From assembly GCF_013623835.1 (NCBI RefSeq), contig NZ_JABKDE010000004.1:434001-498000 (forward strand): DNA of 64,000 nt, written 5' to 3'. This document shows, piece by piece, positions 35,035-44,155 of the stretch; the first letter of the stretch is position 1, and each line of letters opens with the position of its first letter. The notes below the pieces were generated by a model, which saw only the letters and a program-made list of their open reading frames with translations, searched no databases and was not told where the DNA came from. The position numbers and the translations under genes were made by a program. Source of the DNA: Brevibacterium oceani (GTDB lineage: Bacteria; Actinomycetota; Actinomycetes; Actinomycetales; Brevibacteriaceae).

Positions 35035-35472
35035 ATGCCTCCCAAGAAAAAGGTAGCCGGCCTCGTCAAGCTCCAGATCCAGGCAGGTGCCGCTAACCCG
35101 GCTCCTCCGATCGGTCCGGCGCTTGCCCAGCACGGCGTCAACATCATGGAATTCTGCAAGGCTTACAACGCCGCCACAGAATCCCAGCGCGGAAACATCG
35201 TCCCCGTTGAGATCACCGTGTACGAAGACCGTTCGTTCACCTTCGTTCTCAAGACCCCGCCGGCCGCGGAACTCATCAAGAAGGCCGCCGGAGTGAAGTC
35301 GGGTTCGGCTACGCCGCACACCGTCAAGGTCGCTCACCTGAGCGCCGATCAGGTGCGTGAGATCGCCACCACGAAGATGCCCGACCTGAACGCCAACACC
35401 CTGGATCAGGCCGACCGCATCGTTGCCGGAACCGCGCGTTCCATGGGCATCACCACCGACATCGAGGTCTGA
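35035..35472 (+). CDS. rplK: 50S ribosomal protein L11
   Basis: The 145-residue protein matches L11 throughout: [39 protein letters not shown] at the N-terminus (the thiopeptide-sensitive, Pro-rich RNA-facing region) and [19 protein letters not shown] in the second domain. It builds the GTPase-associated centre with 23S rRNA and L10/L12. ATTAAGGACC provides the ribosome binding site. rplA follows after 64 bases. Confidence 0.98.
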   Translation: MPPKKKVAGLVKLQIQAGAANPAPPIGPALAQHGVNIMEFCKAYNAATESQRGNIVPVEITVYEDRSFTFVLKTPPAAELIKKAAGVKSGSATPHTVKVAHLSADQVREIATTKMPDLNANTLDQADRIVAGTARSMGITTDIEV

Positions 35473-35536
35473 GACCTCACCCCACACAGTGGCAGGGCCC
35501 ACGCAGCCCACACCACGACTGCAAGGAGTAAAGCAG

Positions 35537-36232
35537 ATGGCAAAGCGTTCGAAGGCCTACCAGGCCGCGGCTGAGAAGATCGCCGCAGATGTGAACTATG
35601 AACCGGGTCAGGCGATCGCCCTGGCCAAGGAGACCACCGTGGCGAAGTACGACGCCACCGTCGAGGTCGCCCTCCGCCTCGGGGTCGATCCCCGCAAGGC
35701 GGACCAGATGGTGCGCGGCACCGTCAACCTTCCGCATGGTACCGGTAAGACCGCCCGGGTCCTGGTGTTCGCTGCCGGCGACCGTGCAGAAGCTGCCCGC
35801 GAAGCAGGTGCTGACTACGTCGGCTCCGATGACCTGCTGGAGAAGGTGGCCGATGGGTTCACCGACTTCGATGCCGCCGTTGCGACCCCCGACATGATGG
35901 GCAAGGTCGGTCGACTCGGTAAGGTGCTCGGTCCCCGCGGACTGATGCCGAACCCGAAGACCGGTACTGTGACCATGGACGTCGCCAAGGCCGTGTCGGA
36001 CATCAAGGGCGGAAAGATCGAATTCCGCGTCGACAAGCACTCGAACCTGCACTTCATCATCGGAAAGGTCTCCTTCTCCGAGAACGCTCTGCAGGAGAAC
36101 TTCGACGCCGCGATCGAAGAGGTCCTGCGTCTGAAGCCGGCTTCGTCGAAGGGCCGCTACATCAGCAAGGCCACCGTGACGACCTCGAACGGCCCCGCCG
36201 TTCCGGTCGACGCCTCGGCACTGCGCGTGTGA
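35537..36232 (+). CDS. rplA: 50S ribosomal protein L1
   Basis: This 231-residue protein forms the L1 stalk. It opens [15 protein letters not shown] and contains [21 protein letters not shown] and [22 protein letters not shown], the hallmark RNA-binding loop. The ATG at 35537 follows CAAGGAGTAAAGC. In other bacteria L1 represses its own operon by binding the mRNA leader. A strong terminator follows, and rplJ lies 4.7 kb further on instead of immediately downstream. Confidence 0.98.
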   Translation: MAKRSKAYQAAAEKIAADVNYEPGQAIALAKETTVAKYDATVEVALRLGVDPRKADQMVRGTVNLPHGTGKTARVLVFAAGDRAEAAREAGADYVGSDDLLEKVADGFTDFDAAVATPDMMGKVGRLGKVLGPRGLMPNPKTGTVTMDVAKAVSDIKGGKIEFRVDKHSNLHFIIGKVSFSENALQENFDAAIEEVLRLKPASSKGRYISKATVTTSNGPAVPVDASALRV

Positions 36233-36263
36233 TCTGCTGATACGCAGACAGGCGTCGCCTCGA

Positions 36264-36307
36264 GGGAAGGGCGGGGAGTGAGAGATCACTCCCCGCCCTT
36301 CCCTTTT
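36264..36307 (+). terminator. Terminator of the rplK-rplA operon
   Basis: An 18-bp perfect stem (GGGAAGGGCGGGGAGTGA with its complement) around GAGA ends in TTTT. Its last bases are shared with the left arm of palindromic repeat copy 1. Confidence 0.92.
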
Positions 36308-36372
36308 GCTACCTGACGGCGGCCCAGCAACCTCGCGCGAGGTTGCGGGGCCGCCGTCAGGTAGCAAAAGGG
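36301..36372. repeat. Long palindromic repeat, copy 1
   Basis: A 72-base near-perfect palindrome. The 25-base arms 36301-36325 and 36348-36372 pair completely and contain CTACCTGACGGCGGCCC. Between them lies the 20-base perfect palindrome GCAACCTCGCGCGAGGTTGC at 36327-36346, flanked by a single A-G mismatch. The core sequence recurs at 39418-39470 and 40582-40636. Confidence 0.93.
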
Positions 36373-36425
36373 AGCGTCTTGGGGGTCAGACTGGTCTTGC
36401 TCGGGGGATGGTTCGCGGTTAGATT

Positions 36426-37772
36426 ATGAACAATCGAGGCTCTTTTTCCGACACCGCCGATGGAGGTGGACCGTCAGCCATGCATTCGACGCTGCTGCTC
36501 GAGGACGACTATCAGGCCACCGTGCGCCTGGCACACGACCGACTGCAACCGTCCTCGTCGCGTCTTGGAGCTTCGGTGGACGGCAGCGATTCGCGACCCG
36601 GCGGAGTGCGCTCTTCGGTGTTGGAATCATGGAACCGCTCAATCGATCGCCTGCACGACCCCGCAGGTGCACGGGTGCGTGTGGCCTACGAAACCGACCA
36701 GCTCGCCGAGGTCAGGCGCCGTCACCCATTCCACTCGATCATGCCTCTGCTGCGTTCGCACCTCATCGAACCGGCGAAAGACGCCGGGCTGCTCGCCGCC
36801 CTCGGGGACGAGCAGGGCCGCCTGCTGTGGGTCGAAGGGGAACGTGCTGTTCGTGATCGAGCCGAAGCCATGGGGTTCCTGGCGGGAACGGACTGGTCGG
36901 AGGAGGTCATGGGCACCTCGGCGCCGGGCCTGGCGCTGCGATCGGGGTCACCGGTGCAGATCAGTCAGGCCGAGCACTTCGCCCCGGACGTCCACTCCTG
37001 GAGCTGCAGCGCCGTTCCCGTGACGCATCCGCTGACCGGGCAGGTCATCGGCATCATCGACGTCACCGGGGGAGACGACGCGGTGTCATCGATCGTGTTG
37101 CCGCTGCTCGCCTCGACGGCGAAGGCGGCCGGAGCCGAACTCTCCCAGCTGTATCGGCCGAAACACATGGATCGCTCCGGCGCCGAGGAGGTCCGCAGCG
37201 AGCTCAGCGTCTTCGGTTCGGCCCCCACCCTGCAGGCTCCGGAGGGGGCAAAGGTCTCGCTGACAGGTCGTCATGCTGAGATCCTGCTGCTTCTCCATCG
37301 TTTCCCCGACGGGATCAGCGGCTCAGGTCTCGTCGATCGGCTGTGGCCGGTCGGCGGCAGCGAAGTCACCGTCCGCGCCGAGATCACTCGACTGCGGAAG
37401 GCCATCGACGGCCTCGGTGGGTTGCGGATCGATGCGCGTCCGTACCGACTGCTCGGCGACCTCGATTCCGACCTCGACCGCACCTGTGCGGCTCTGGCTC
37501 GCGGGGATGTCGACACTGCCCTGGGGCACTACCGCGGACCCGTTCTGCCTGACTCCGATGCCCCGGGGGTGCGTGAGATCGGTGATGAGGTCGATGCGCT
37601 CGTGCGCGAGACTCTGCTTCAGGACGGCACCTGGCAGCAGCTGTGGCGTTATGCGAGCCTGCCCGACTTCCGCGATGACGCCGAGGTGCTGATGGCCGTG
37701 CTGCGTCTGGCCCCACCCGAGGCGGCGGAGCGCAACGCCGCCGTTGTGCGGCTGGAGGCACTCGGCTGCTGA
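36426..37772 (+). CDS. GAF-domain transcriptional regulator of alcohol/aldehyde metabolism
   Basis: This 448-residue protein has a GAF-like sensor region (about residues 65-260) with [34 protein letters not shown] and [23 protein letters not shown], the pattern of AcoR-type acetoin/glycerol regulators. It lacks the AAA+ sigma-54 ATPase domain. The C-terminal part has a helix-turn-helix-like segment ([30 protein letters not shown], ~300-330) and reads RPYRLLGDL. Such GAF-wHTH proteins often sit beside aldehyde dehydrogenase genes in actinobacteria and activate them. An internal ATG at 36480 is an alternative start. It begins only 54 bases after repeat copy 1. Confidence 0.75.
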   Translation: MNNRGSFSDTADGGGPSAMHSTLLLEDDYQATVRLAHDRLQPSSSRLGASVDGSDSRPGGVRSSVLESWNRSIDRLHDPAGARVRVAYETDQLAEVRRRHPFHSIMPLLRSHLIEPAKDAGLLAALGDEQGRLLWVEGERAVRDRAEAMGFLAGTDWSEEVMGTSAPGLALRSGSPVQISQAEHFAPDVHSWSCSAVPVTHPLTGQVIGIIDVTGGDDAVSSIVLPLLASTAKAAGAELSQLYRPKHMDRSGAEEVRSELSVFGSAPTLQAPEGAKVSLTGRHAEILLLLHRFPDGISGSGLVDRLWPVGGSEVTVRAEITRLRKAIDGLGGLRIDARPYRLLGDLDSDLDRTCAALARGDVDTALGHYRGPVLPDSDAPGVREIGDEVDALVRETLLQDGTWQQLWRYASLPDFRDDAEVLMAVLRLAPPEAAERNAAVVRLEALGC

Positions 37773-37797
37773 ACCCCAACGGGCCCTGCAGCATGTG

Positions 37798-37820
37798 ATG
37801 CAACGCACATGCAACGTTGC
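37798..37820. promoter_or_regulatory. Candidate operator upstream of the aldehyde dehydrogenase gene
   Basis: ATGCAACG occurs at 37798-37805 and again at 37809-37816, one helical turn apart. The second copy is part of the perfect 10-base palindrome GCAACGTTGC (37811-37820). It lies about 65 bases before the dehydrogenase start and just after the GAF regulator gene, a fitting position for an activator site. Confidence 0.4.
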
Positions 37821-37884
37821 CCTCTGTAGCGTCGTGGTCACACGGAGATCATCCGGTGAAAGCAGACGCATCAAAGGAGTTGCA

Positions 37885-39408
37885 ATGACTGTCTACGCAC
37901 AGCCAGGTCAGGACGGATCGCTCGTCACCTTCAAGCCCCGCTACGAGAACTTCATCGGCGGACAGTGGGTGCCCCCGGTCAATGGGAACTACTTTGAGAA
38001 TCCCAGCCCGGTCACCGGTCAGGTGTTCACCGAGATTCCGGCCAGCACCGCCGAGGACATCGAACTCGCCCTCGACGCGGCACACAAGGCAGCTCCGTCC
38101 TGGGGAAAGACCTCGGTGGCCGAGCGCGCGAACATCCTCAACAAGATCGCCGATCGCATCGAGGAGAACCTCGAGATGATCGCCGTCGCCGAGACCTGGG
38201 ACAACGGGAAGGCGATCCGCGAGCCGCTCAATGCCGATCTGCCTCTGGCCGTCGACCACTTCCGCTACTTCGCCGGCGCCATCCGTGCGCAGGAGGGCGG
38301 ACTGTCACAGATCGACGAGGATACCGTGGCCTATCACTTCCACGAGCCCCTGGGCGTCGTGGGACAGATCATCCCGTGGAACTTCCCGATCCTCATGGGC
38401 GTGTGGAAAATCGCCCCGGCGCTGGCCGCAGGCAACGCAATCGTCCTCAAGCCCGCCGAACAGACCCCGGCTTCGATCCTCGTCCTCGTCGAGCTCATCG
38501 CTGATCTGCTGCCCGAAGGTGTGCTCAACGTCGTCAACGGTTTCGGTCTCGAGGCCGGCAAGCCGCTGGCGTCGAACAAGCGGATCTCGAAGATCGCGTT
38601 CACGGGTGAGACGACCACGGGCCGTCTGATCATGCAGTACGCCTCACAGAACATCATCCCGGTGACCTTGGAACTCGGCGGCAAGTCCCCGAACATCTTC
38701 TTCGAAGATGTGCTGGATCGGGACGATGCGTTCGCGGACAAGGCCCAGGAGGGCTTCACGATGTTCGCCCTCAACCAGGGTGAGGTCTGCACCTGCCCGT
38801 CCCGCGCACTCATTCAGGACTCGATCGCCGACCCCTTCCTCGAGAAGGTCGTGGCCAGGACCCAGAAGATCGTCCAGGGCAACCCGCTCGACACCGACAC
38901 GATGATGGGCGCACAGGCCTCGAACGACCAGTTCGAGAAGATCATGTCCTACCTCGACATCGGCCGTCAGGAAGGTGCCGAGGTGCTCACCGGCGGAGCG
39001 AAGGCCGAGCTCGACGGTGATCTTGCCGGGGGCTTCTACGTGCAGCCGACGATCTTCAAGGGCTCGAACACGATGCGCATCTTCCAGGAGGAGATCTTCG
39101 GCCCTGTCGTCTCGGTGGCGACATTCTCCGGCTACGACGATGCTCTGGCCACGGCCAATGACACGCTCTACGGCCTCGGCGCCGGAGTCTGGACCCGCAA
39201 TGGAAACACCGCCTACCGTGCCGGCCGGGACATCCAGGCGGGGCGTGTGTGGGTGAACAACTACCACGCCTACCCGGCCCACGCGGCCTTCGGCGGGTAC
39301 AAAGCCTCGGGCATCGGACGTGAGAACCACCTGATGATGCTCGACCACTACCAGCAGACGAAGAACCTGCTCGTCAGCTACTCCGACAACGCTCAGGGCT
39401 TCTTCTGA
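37885..39408 (+). CDS. exaC: NAD-dependent aldehyde dehydrogenase (acetaldehyde dehydrogenase type)
   Basis: The 507-residue enzyme oxidises aldehydes, most likely acetaldehyde, to the acid. It has FIGGQWVPP near the start, [34 protein letters not shown] for NAD binding, [15 protein letters not shown] with the catalytic Glu and [16 protein letters not shown] with the catalytic Cys. [22 protein letters not shown] near the C-terminus is typical of the ExaC/AldA acetaldehyde dehydrogenases. AAAGGAG before the ATG at 37885 sets the start. The alcohol dehydrogenase gene downstream would supply its substrate. Confidence 0.9.
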   Translation: MTVYAQPGQDGSLVTFKPRYENFIGGQWVPPVNGNYFENPSPVTGQVFTEIPASTAEDIELALDAAHKAAPSWGKTSVAERANILNKIADRIEENLEMIAVAETWDNGKAIREPLNADLPLAVDHFRYFAGAIRAQEGGLSQIDEDTVAYHFHEPLGVVGQIIPWNFPILMGVWKIAPALAAGNAIVLKPAEQTPASILVLVELIADLLPEGVLNVVNGFGLEAGKPLASNKRISKIAFTGETTTGRLIMQYASQNIIPVTLELGGKSPNIFFEDVLDRDDAFADKAQEGFTMFALNQGEVCTCPSRALIQDSIADPFLEKVVARTQKIVQGNPLDTDTMMGAQASNDQFEKIMSYLDIGRQEGAEVLTGGAKAELDGDLAGGFYVQPTIFKGSNTMRIFQEEIFGPVVSVATFSGYDDALATANDTLYGLGAGVWTRNGNTAYRAGRDIQAGRVWVNNYHAYPAHAAFGGYKASGIGRENHLMMLDHYQQTKNLLVSYSDNAQGFF

Positions 39409-39417
39409 CCCAATTGC

Positions 39418-39470
39418 TACCCGACGGCGGCCCAGCTACCTGGCGCCACGTTGCTGGGCCGCCGTCGGGT
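39418..39470. repeat. Long palindromic repeat, copy 2
   Basis: ACCCGACGGCGGCCCAGC (39419-39436) pairs perfectly with GCTGGGCCGCCGTCGGGT (39453-39470). The 16-base centre has diverged from copies 1 and 3 but keeps a TGGCGCCA palindrome. It sits 10 bases after the aldehyde dehydrogenase stop codon and could also act as a terminator. Confidence 0.92.
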
Positions 39471-39535
39471 GTGTCGGCCACATTCTCAAACCCCGTGTGA
39501 TCACGAAATCCACCATCGTCTCAAAGGAGCGAATG

Positions 39536-40555
39536 ATGTCAGGAATGAAAGCAGCAGTCGTCGAGGACTTCGGCAAGGACCTCACTGTCGGAGACAACGC
39601 GATCCCGGAACCCGGCCCAGGTCAGGCCCTCGTCAAACTCATCGCCTCGGGAGTCTGCCACACCGATCTGCACGCCGCCCACGGTGACTGGCCGGTCAAA
39701 CCGAAGGTCCCGCTCATCCCCGGGCACGAAGGTGTCGGCACCGTTGAGAAGGTAGGCGAGGGCGTCACCGATGTCAAGGTTGGACAGATGGTCGGCAACG
39801 CCTGGCTGTGGACGGCCTGCGGAACGTGCGAGCACTGCCGCCAGGGCTGGGAGACGCTGTGTGAATCCCAGGTCAACGGCGGTTATGGTGTCGACGGATC
39901 GTTCGGCGAGTACATGCTCGTCGACACGAAGTTCGCCGCCGCGATCCCCGACGGCGCCGACCCCTATGAGATCGCCCCGGTCCTCTGCGCCGGCGTCACC
40001 GTGTACAAGGGCCTCAAGCGCACCGAGGTGCAGCCGGGACAGTGGGTCGTCATCTCCGGAATCGGCGGACTCGGCCATATCGCCGTGCAGTATGCCGTTG
40101 CGATGGGCATGCGCGTCGTCGCCGTCGACGTCGCCGACGACAAGCTCGCCCTGGCGAAGAAGCACGGCGCGGAGATCACCGTCAACGCCTTCGCCGAGGA
40201 CCCGGCCGAGATCATCCAGGAGAAGATCGGCGGATCCCACGGCGTCCTTGTCACCGCCGTGCACCCGGCGGCGTTCGGGCAGGCGATCGGCATGACCCGC
40301 CGAGGCGGCACCATCGTCTTCAACGGACTGCCGCCCGGTGATTTCCCGGCTCCGATCTTCGACATCGTTCTCAAGGGACTGACGATCCGCGGATCGATCG
40401 TCGGCACCCGCCAGGACATGGTCGAAGCGCTCGAGTTCTACGCCGCCGGCAAGATCCACCCGACGTTCTCGAAGCGTCCGCTTGAGGACATCAATGCGAT
40501 CTTCGACGAGATGGAGCACGGCAAGATCGACGGCCGCGTCGTCATCGAATACTGA
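39536..40555 (+). CDS. adhP: Zinc-dependent alcohol dehydrogenase (AdhP type)
   Basis: The 339-residue MDR-family enzyme converts primary alcohols such as ethanol to aldehydes with NAD. Catalytic zinc ligands lie in SGVCHTDLHAAHGDWP and PGHEGVGTVEKVG. The structural zinc site is ACGTCEHCRQGWETLCESQ, with four cysteines. The NAD site is ISGIGGLGHIAVQYAVAMG. AAAGGAG at 39523-39529 sits 6 bases from the ATG at 39536, which is therefore preferred over the ATG at 39533. With the preceding dehydrogenase and regulator it forms an ethanol-to-acetate module. Confidence 0.92.
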   Translation: MSGMKAAVVEDFGKDLTVGDNAIPEPGPGQALVKLIASGVCHTDLHAAHGDWPVKPKVPLIPGHEGVGTVEKVGEGVTDVKVGQMVGNAWLWTACGTCEHCRQGWETLCESQVNGGYGVDGSFGEYMLVDTKFAAAIPDGADPYEIAPVLCAGVTVYKGLKRTEVQPGQWVVISGIGGLGHIAVQYAVAMGMRVVAVDVADDKLALAKKHGAEITVNAFAEDPAEIIQEKIGGSHGVLVTAVHPAAFGQAIGMTRRGGTIVFNGLPPGDFPAPIFDIVLKGLTIRGSIVGTRQDMVEALEFYAAGKIHPTFSKRPLEDINAIFDEMEHGKIDGRVVIEY

Positions 40556-40581
40556 CCGCAACCGACCACCGCATCCCAGAA

Positions 40582-40636
40582 CTACCCGACGGCGGCCCAG
40601 CAACCTCGCGCGAGGGTGCTGGGCCGCCGTCAGGTA
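40582..40636. repeat. Long palindromic repeat, copy 3
   Basis: CTACCCGACGGCGGCCCAGC (40582-40601) with the following AACCTCG pairs with CGAGGGTGCTGGGCCGCC (40611-40628) and GTCAGGTAG, with two mismatches over 27 positions. The centre CCTCGCGCGAGG is shared with copy 1, as is the flanking GTAGCAAA-GGG on the right. Confidence 0.92.
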
Positions 40637-40649
40637 GCAAATGGGCGGA

Positions 40650-40680
40650 TTGGACTTGTTGCGGGGAGTTTCGATAGACT
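40650..40680 (+). promoter_or_regulatory. Putative promoter of rplJL
   Basis: TTGGAC (40650-40655) and TAGACT (40675-40680) are 19 bases apart and lie just right of palindromic repeat copy 3. The long distance to rplJ (220 bases) leaves room for a regulatory leader. Confidence 0.45.
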
Positions 40681-40755
40681 CAAACCACCCAAGACCGTCG
40701 GTCTCTGTGGATCCATCGGAATTCGCCATCGAATCTCGATGCCCGCAGACGAAGA

Positions 40756-40880
40756 CTCCCAGTGAGTGACCCGCGCAGGTGAGCTCGAGATTCTTCTCGA
40801 TGAGTGCCACGCTCTCATCGATCAAGCGTTTCACGCCTTCCTGCGTGGAGCGCTTTTTGCGTTGTCGGGGAAGACCGGAC
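40756..40880 (+). promoter_or_regulatory. Putative ribosomal protein L10 leader
   Basis: The rplJ leader can form a small hairpin TCGAGA-TTCT-TCTCGA (40785-40800) and a larger one in which AAGCG (40824-40828) pairs with CGCTT (40851-40855) and CACGC with GCGTG; a run of five T ends at 40858. L10 leaders in many bacteria bind the L10-L12 complex for autoregulation, and the terminator-like second hairpin suggests attenuation. No covariance test was possible. Confidence 0.45.
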
Positions 40881-40899
40881 GACTTATGAAAGGAACACC

Positions 40900-41433
40900 A
40901 TGGCGAGGCCAGACAAGGCAGCCGCAGTCGAGGAGATCAAACAGCAGTTTGAGAACTCCGACGCTGTGTTGCTGACCGAGTACCGCGGTCTCACCGTCGC
41001 GCAGATGAAAGAACTGCGCGTTTCTCTCGGTGAGAACGTCAGCTACGCCGTGGTAAAGAACACGCTGACCAAGATTGCAGCCAAGGAAGCCGGGATCACC
41101 GGTCTCGATGAGCACCTCAACGGGCCCACCGCGATCGCGTTCGTCAACGGCGAACCCCCCGAGGCTGCCAAGGCTCTGCGTAACTTTGCCAAGGCGAACG
41201 ACAAGCTTGTGGTGAAGGGCGGCTACTTCGATGGAGCCGCACTCAGCCCCGAGCAGGTCAACCAGCTCGCCGACCTCGAATCCCGCGAAGTGCTGCTTGC
41301 AAAGGCAGCAGGTGCCATGAAGGCAAGCCTCCACCAGGCGGCTTACCTCTTCACCGCTCCGCTGGTCAAGGCCGCGCGCACTGTCGATGCCCTCCGCGAG
41401 AAGCAGGACGACGCTCCTGCTTCCGACGCCTGA
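40900..41433 (+). CDS. rplJ: 50S ribosomal protein L10
   Basis: The 177-residue protein anchors L12 dimers to the ribosome. It begins [40 protein letters not shown] and has [17 protein letters not shown], the L10 RNA-binding domain. The C-terminal helix ([17 protein letters not shown]) carries the L12 attachment sites. GAAAGGAACACC lies before the ATG at 40900. rplL follows after 60 bases. Confidence 0.97.
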   Translation: MARPDKAAAVEEIKQQFENSDAVLLTEYRGLTVAQMKELRVSLGENVSYAVVKNTLTKIAAKEAGITGLDEHLNGPTAIAFVNGEPPEAAKALRNFAKANDKLVVKGGYFDGAALSPEQVNQLADLESREVLLAKAAGAMKASLHQAAYLFTAPLVKAARTVDALREKQDDAPASDA

Positions 41434-41493
41434 GCATCACCCCCAACCAAACCCGGTCACCTGAGGTGACCAAAACAGGAAGGACTAGCCACC

Positions 41494-41880
41494 ATGGCTA
41501 AGCTCACCACCGACGAGCTCATCGAAGCTTTCAAGGAGCTCACCCTCATCGAACTCTCCGAGTTCGTCAAGAAGTTCGAAGAGGAATTCGACGTTGAGGC
41601 TGCCGCCCCGGCCGCCGTTGCCGCCGCTCCCGCAGCCGGTGGCGGAGACGCCGCTCCCGCCGAAGAGCAGACCGAATTCGACGTCATCCTCGAATCGGCC
41701 GGCGAGAAGAAGGTTCCCGTCATCAAGGAAGTTCGCGGACTCACCTCCCTCGGACTCAAGGAAGCCAAGGACCTCGTCGACGGAGCCCCCAAGGCCGTCC
41801 TCGAAGGCGCTTCGAAGGAAGACGCCGAGAAGGCCAAGGAAACCCTCGAGGCTGCCGGCGCCACCGTCACCCTCAAGTGA
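41494..41880 (+). CDS. rplL: 50S ribosomal protein L7/L12
   Basis: The 128-residue protein recruits translation factors to the ribosome. The N-terminal dimer domain ([33 protein letters not shown]), an Ala/Pro hinge and the C-terminal domain ([40 protein letters not shown]) are all present. AGGAAGGACTAGCC precedes the ATG. A strong terminator follows. Confidence 0.98.
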   Translation: MAKLTTDELIEAFKELTLIELSEFVKKFEEEFDVEAAAPAAVAAAPAAGGGDAAPAEEQTEFDVILESAGEKKVPVIKEVRGLTSLGLKEAKDLVDGAPKAVLEGASKEDAEKAKETLEAAGATVTLK

Positions 41881-41916
41881 TTCCGCAGGCGGCATCATCG
41901 ATCGCCGCCTGACGAC

Positions 41917-41951
41917 GAAGAACCCCACAGTCCTGCACTGTGGGGTTCTTC
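41917..41951 (+). terminator. Terminator of the rplJ-rplL operon
   Basis: A 15-bp perfect hairpin, GAAGAACCCCACAGT with loop CCTGC, lies 36 bases after rplL. Confidence 0.9.
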
Positions 41952-42074
41952 GCATCTCTTGAGTGTCGAACCGTCATGGAGGTCGCGCCGTCGTCAGCGG
42001 CGAACCGTCACGAACATCGAGCCGGTGTTGCAGATCCGGTACGCACACAGTCGGAGAAGCCGCCGTCGGCACCA

Positions 42075-42080
42075 TATCCT
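42075..42080 (+). promoter_or_regulatory. Putative -10 box of a leaderless promoter
   Basis: TATCCT ends six bases before the GTG at 42087, the first gene of the three-gene membrane operon. Confidence 0.45.
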
Positions 42081-42086
42081 TGAACT

Positions 42087-43361
42087 GTGACAGAGAAGAC
42101 GACCGCCGCCTCGGCGCTGCAGGAGCTGCGATCGAGAATCCTCGACGCCTGGGCCGGGGATCGAATCTATATCGATGAGATCATCGCCCCCGGCCTCACC
42201 GACCGCCAGGTGAGCGCGATCGAACGAGCTTCAGCGGAGACCGCGCAGACCGGTCTGCCCCATTTCATCGCCATCGTCTCGGAGGTTCCGATCGGCTCCG
42301 ATGACGACTGGATGCGATTCTCCTCGGACCTCGCCTACACGATGCATGAGGAACGCGGCGCGGAACAGACGCTCGTCCTCTTCTCCCAAGCCGGCGGCGG
42401 CGCGAAGACGCAGGCCTACCTCGTCGATGACAATGGGCCGGCGATCCCGCCGGAATCCCGACAGCTCACCCGATCGGCCAGCGACGATTTCCTGCCCGTC
42501 GAGCTGGCCGTGCCGCACCAGCTGAAGACCCTCGTCGCCGCTGCAGAGGGCACCGACGCCCCAGCCGCTCCCGACTTCGACACCCGCGAGACCGGCGACC
42601 GTCACGAAGACTACATCTCCGCCACCGGACTCACCCTCGGCAACCCCGACGCTCTCGTCTTCGGCGCTGTCGCTGTGACCGCCCTCGGCCTGGGCGCCTG
42701 GCTGATGCGCCGACGCGAACGGTATTCCTGGAAGACCGCGCTGACGACCCAGCCGGAACTCGTCCGCTCCCGGGCCCTGACCGATCGTGCCGACGCGGTA
42801 CTCGAACCCCTTCCCGAACCCGCCGAGGCGGTCACCGAAATCTGGGACGTCTACGACCGCGGTCGACGAGTCCAGGATGCGCTCACCCTCCTCATCGACA
42901 ACCACCCGGATTGGGCGGACAGTCCCGACTTCGCCCACCGTCACGCTGTCAACACCCTGATCAGCACCGATCGTTGGGTCCGCGCACAACTGCGTTCGCG
43001 GCAGCGGACGCGCACCGAACCGCCCGGCTTCTGCTTCCTGTTCCCTCACCACACGAAAGGCATCGAAGAATTCGTCCTCCGCCAGCAGGGGACGAACCTC
43101 ACGGTGGACCTGTGTGCCGACTGTCGCACCGAGGTCGAGGCCGGGCACGAACCTGCTCGGCTCATGGTGCCCAAGCGCCCGGGATCGAAACGGCCCGTGC
43201 CCTACTATCTCCGCGACGACGCTTATGCCCATTCCGGTTTCGGCAGCTTCCAACCACTCGAAGACGTGCTCCTCGAGTCGGGATGTCCGGACACTTCGAC
43301 CACGGACGTCCCACCCACTGCGCACACCCTCAGAACGAATATGAGCAGGGGGCGACGATGA
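42087..43361 (+). CDS. Unrecognised membrane protein 1 of a three-gene operon
   Basis: I do not recognise this 424-residue protein as a named family. Residues ~12-150 form a soluble domain that starts with LRSRILDAWAGDRIYIDEIIAPGLT and continues LPHFIAIVS; the two following genes carry a related domain. A loose likeness to TPM-type domains is possible. One transmembrane helix (189-207) follows. The C-terminal part contains Cys316-x3-Pro320-x-His322 and Cys343-x2-Cys346, a likely zinc site that recurs in protein 3. The start is a GTG with a -10-like box 6 bases upstream. It overlaps gene 2 by ATGA. Confidence 0.7.
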   Translation: MTEKTTAASALQELRSRILDAWAGDRIYIDEIIAPGLTDRQVSAIERASAETAQTGLPHFIAIVSEVPIGSDDDWMRFSSDLAYTMHEERGAEQTLVLFSQAGGGAKTQAYLVDDNGPAIPPESRQLTRSASDDFLPVELAVPHQLKTLVAAAEGTDAPAAPDFDTRETGDRHEDYISATGLTLGNPDALVFGAVAVTALGLGAWLMRRRERYSWKTALTTQPELVRSRALTDRADAVLEPLPEPAEAVTEIWDVYDRGRRVQDALTLLIDNHPDWADSPDFAHRHAVNTLISTDRWVRAQLRSRQRTRTEPPGFCFLFPHHTKGIEEFVLRQQGTNLTVDLCADCRTEVEAGHEPARLMVPKRPGSKRPVPYYLRDDAYAHSGFGSFQPLEDVLLESGCPDTSTTDVPPTAHTLRTNMSRGRR

Positions 43362-44155
43362 AGGTGCTGAGCACGAGATGGTGGGAATGGGGAATCGCGC
43401 TAGTCATCCTCGCGCTCGTGAGCATTGCGGCGACGATGTTCAGCGTCTCGAAGTTCGACGAGGCACGGGGTGCGCGCATCGCCGCTGAGGAGAGCGACGA
43501 AATCTCCGTCGACTCGATCTACACCGACCGCATCGAAGGTCGACACGACGCCGACTACGACCGTTCCCGGTACGAAGCGATCGTCGACTCCTTCGCCGCC
43601 GACCCGATCCACATCGACGGCTATCAGGCCTTCGACGTCGACGATGCCGACCTCGACGCCATCCGCTCCGAGCTCGACGCCCTCGACATCCCGATCTATG
43701 TGGCATTCCTCTCGACCTCCGACCTCGATGACGCCGACGGAGACGGTGACATCCTCGCGGCACGGATCGCAGCGGAGCTGCCCGACGACCGGGCGACAGT
43801 GCTCGTCATCGGCAACACCGTCGAAGGAATCGGTGACAAGGGTGCCGTCCGCAAGCTCGATGAGAGGCCGGCGACCGATATCGACGACAATGCCTCGACC
43901 GAGGCGCTTGCCTATGTGCGTGCACTCGCCGCCGCCGAGGCGGTGCCCCCAGAGGACGCATACTCGCGGTCCCTCGACCGTGAGGGGAATCCGATCGTCG
44001 CCGCCGAAGAGCGGACGAATGATCCGCGGGACCTCCGCTACGGGTACGGCTCCACCGCGGCCGGCATCGTCTTCGGCATCATCGTCGGCGGGGCAGTCGG
44101 CGCCGCGGGAATGCTGATCTGGAGAAGAGTGAAGAGGGGAGAGACGAAGTCGTGA
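43358..44155 (+). CDS. Unrecognised membrane protein 2 of a three-gene operon
   Basis: This 265-residue protein has transmembrane helices at both ends (about residues 10-30 and 235-257) with an acidic extracytoplasmic domain between them. That domain contains YEAIVDSFAADPIHIDGYQAFDVDDADLDAIRSELDALDIPIYVAFLST, corresponding to the N-terminal domain of proteins 1 and 3. It lacks their C-terminal Cys/His motif. It is encoded with ATGA overlap on the left and GTGA overlap on the right, so the three proteins are likely made in fixed ratio and may form a complex. The function is unknown. Confidence 0.7.
   Translation: MKVLSTRWWEWGIALVILALVSIAATMFSVSKFDEARGARIAAEESDEISVDSIYTDRIEGRHDADYDRSRYEAIVDSFAADPIHIDGYQAFDVDDADLDAIRSELDALDIPIYVAFLSTSDLDDADGDGDILAARIAAELPDDRATVLVIGNTVEGIGDKGAVRKLDERPATDIDDNASTEALAYVRALAAAEAVPPEDAYSRSLDREGNPIVAAEERTNDPRDLRYGYGSTAAGIVFGIIVGGAVGAAGMLIWRRVKRGETKS

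Larger units (their letters stand above)
40556..40899. other. adhP-rplJ intergenic region
   Basis: About 344 bases hold palindromic repeat copy 3, a possible rplJ promoter and a structured rplJ leader, each listed separately. No ORF is supported. Confidence 0.6.

Noticed and set aside
36301..40636. Palindromes as CRISPR repeats or simple terminators only
   Set aside because: Copies are kilobases apart and share loop and flank sequence beyond what a terminator needs, so a dispersed repeat family is the better reading.
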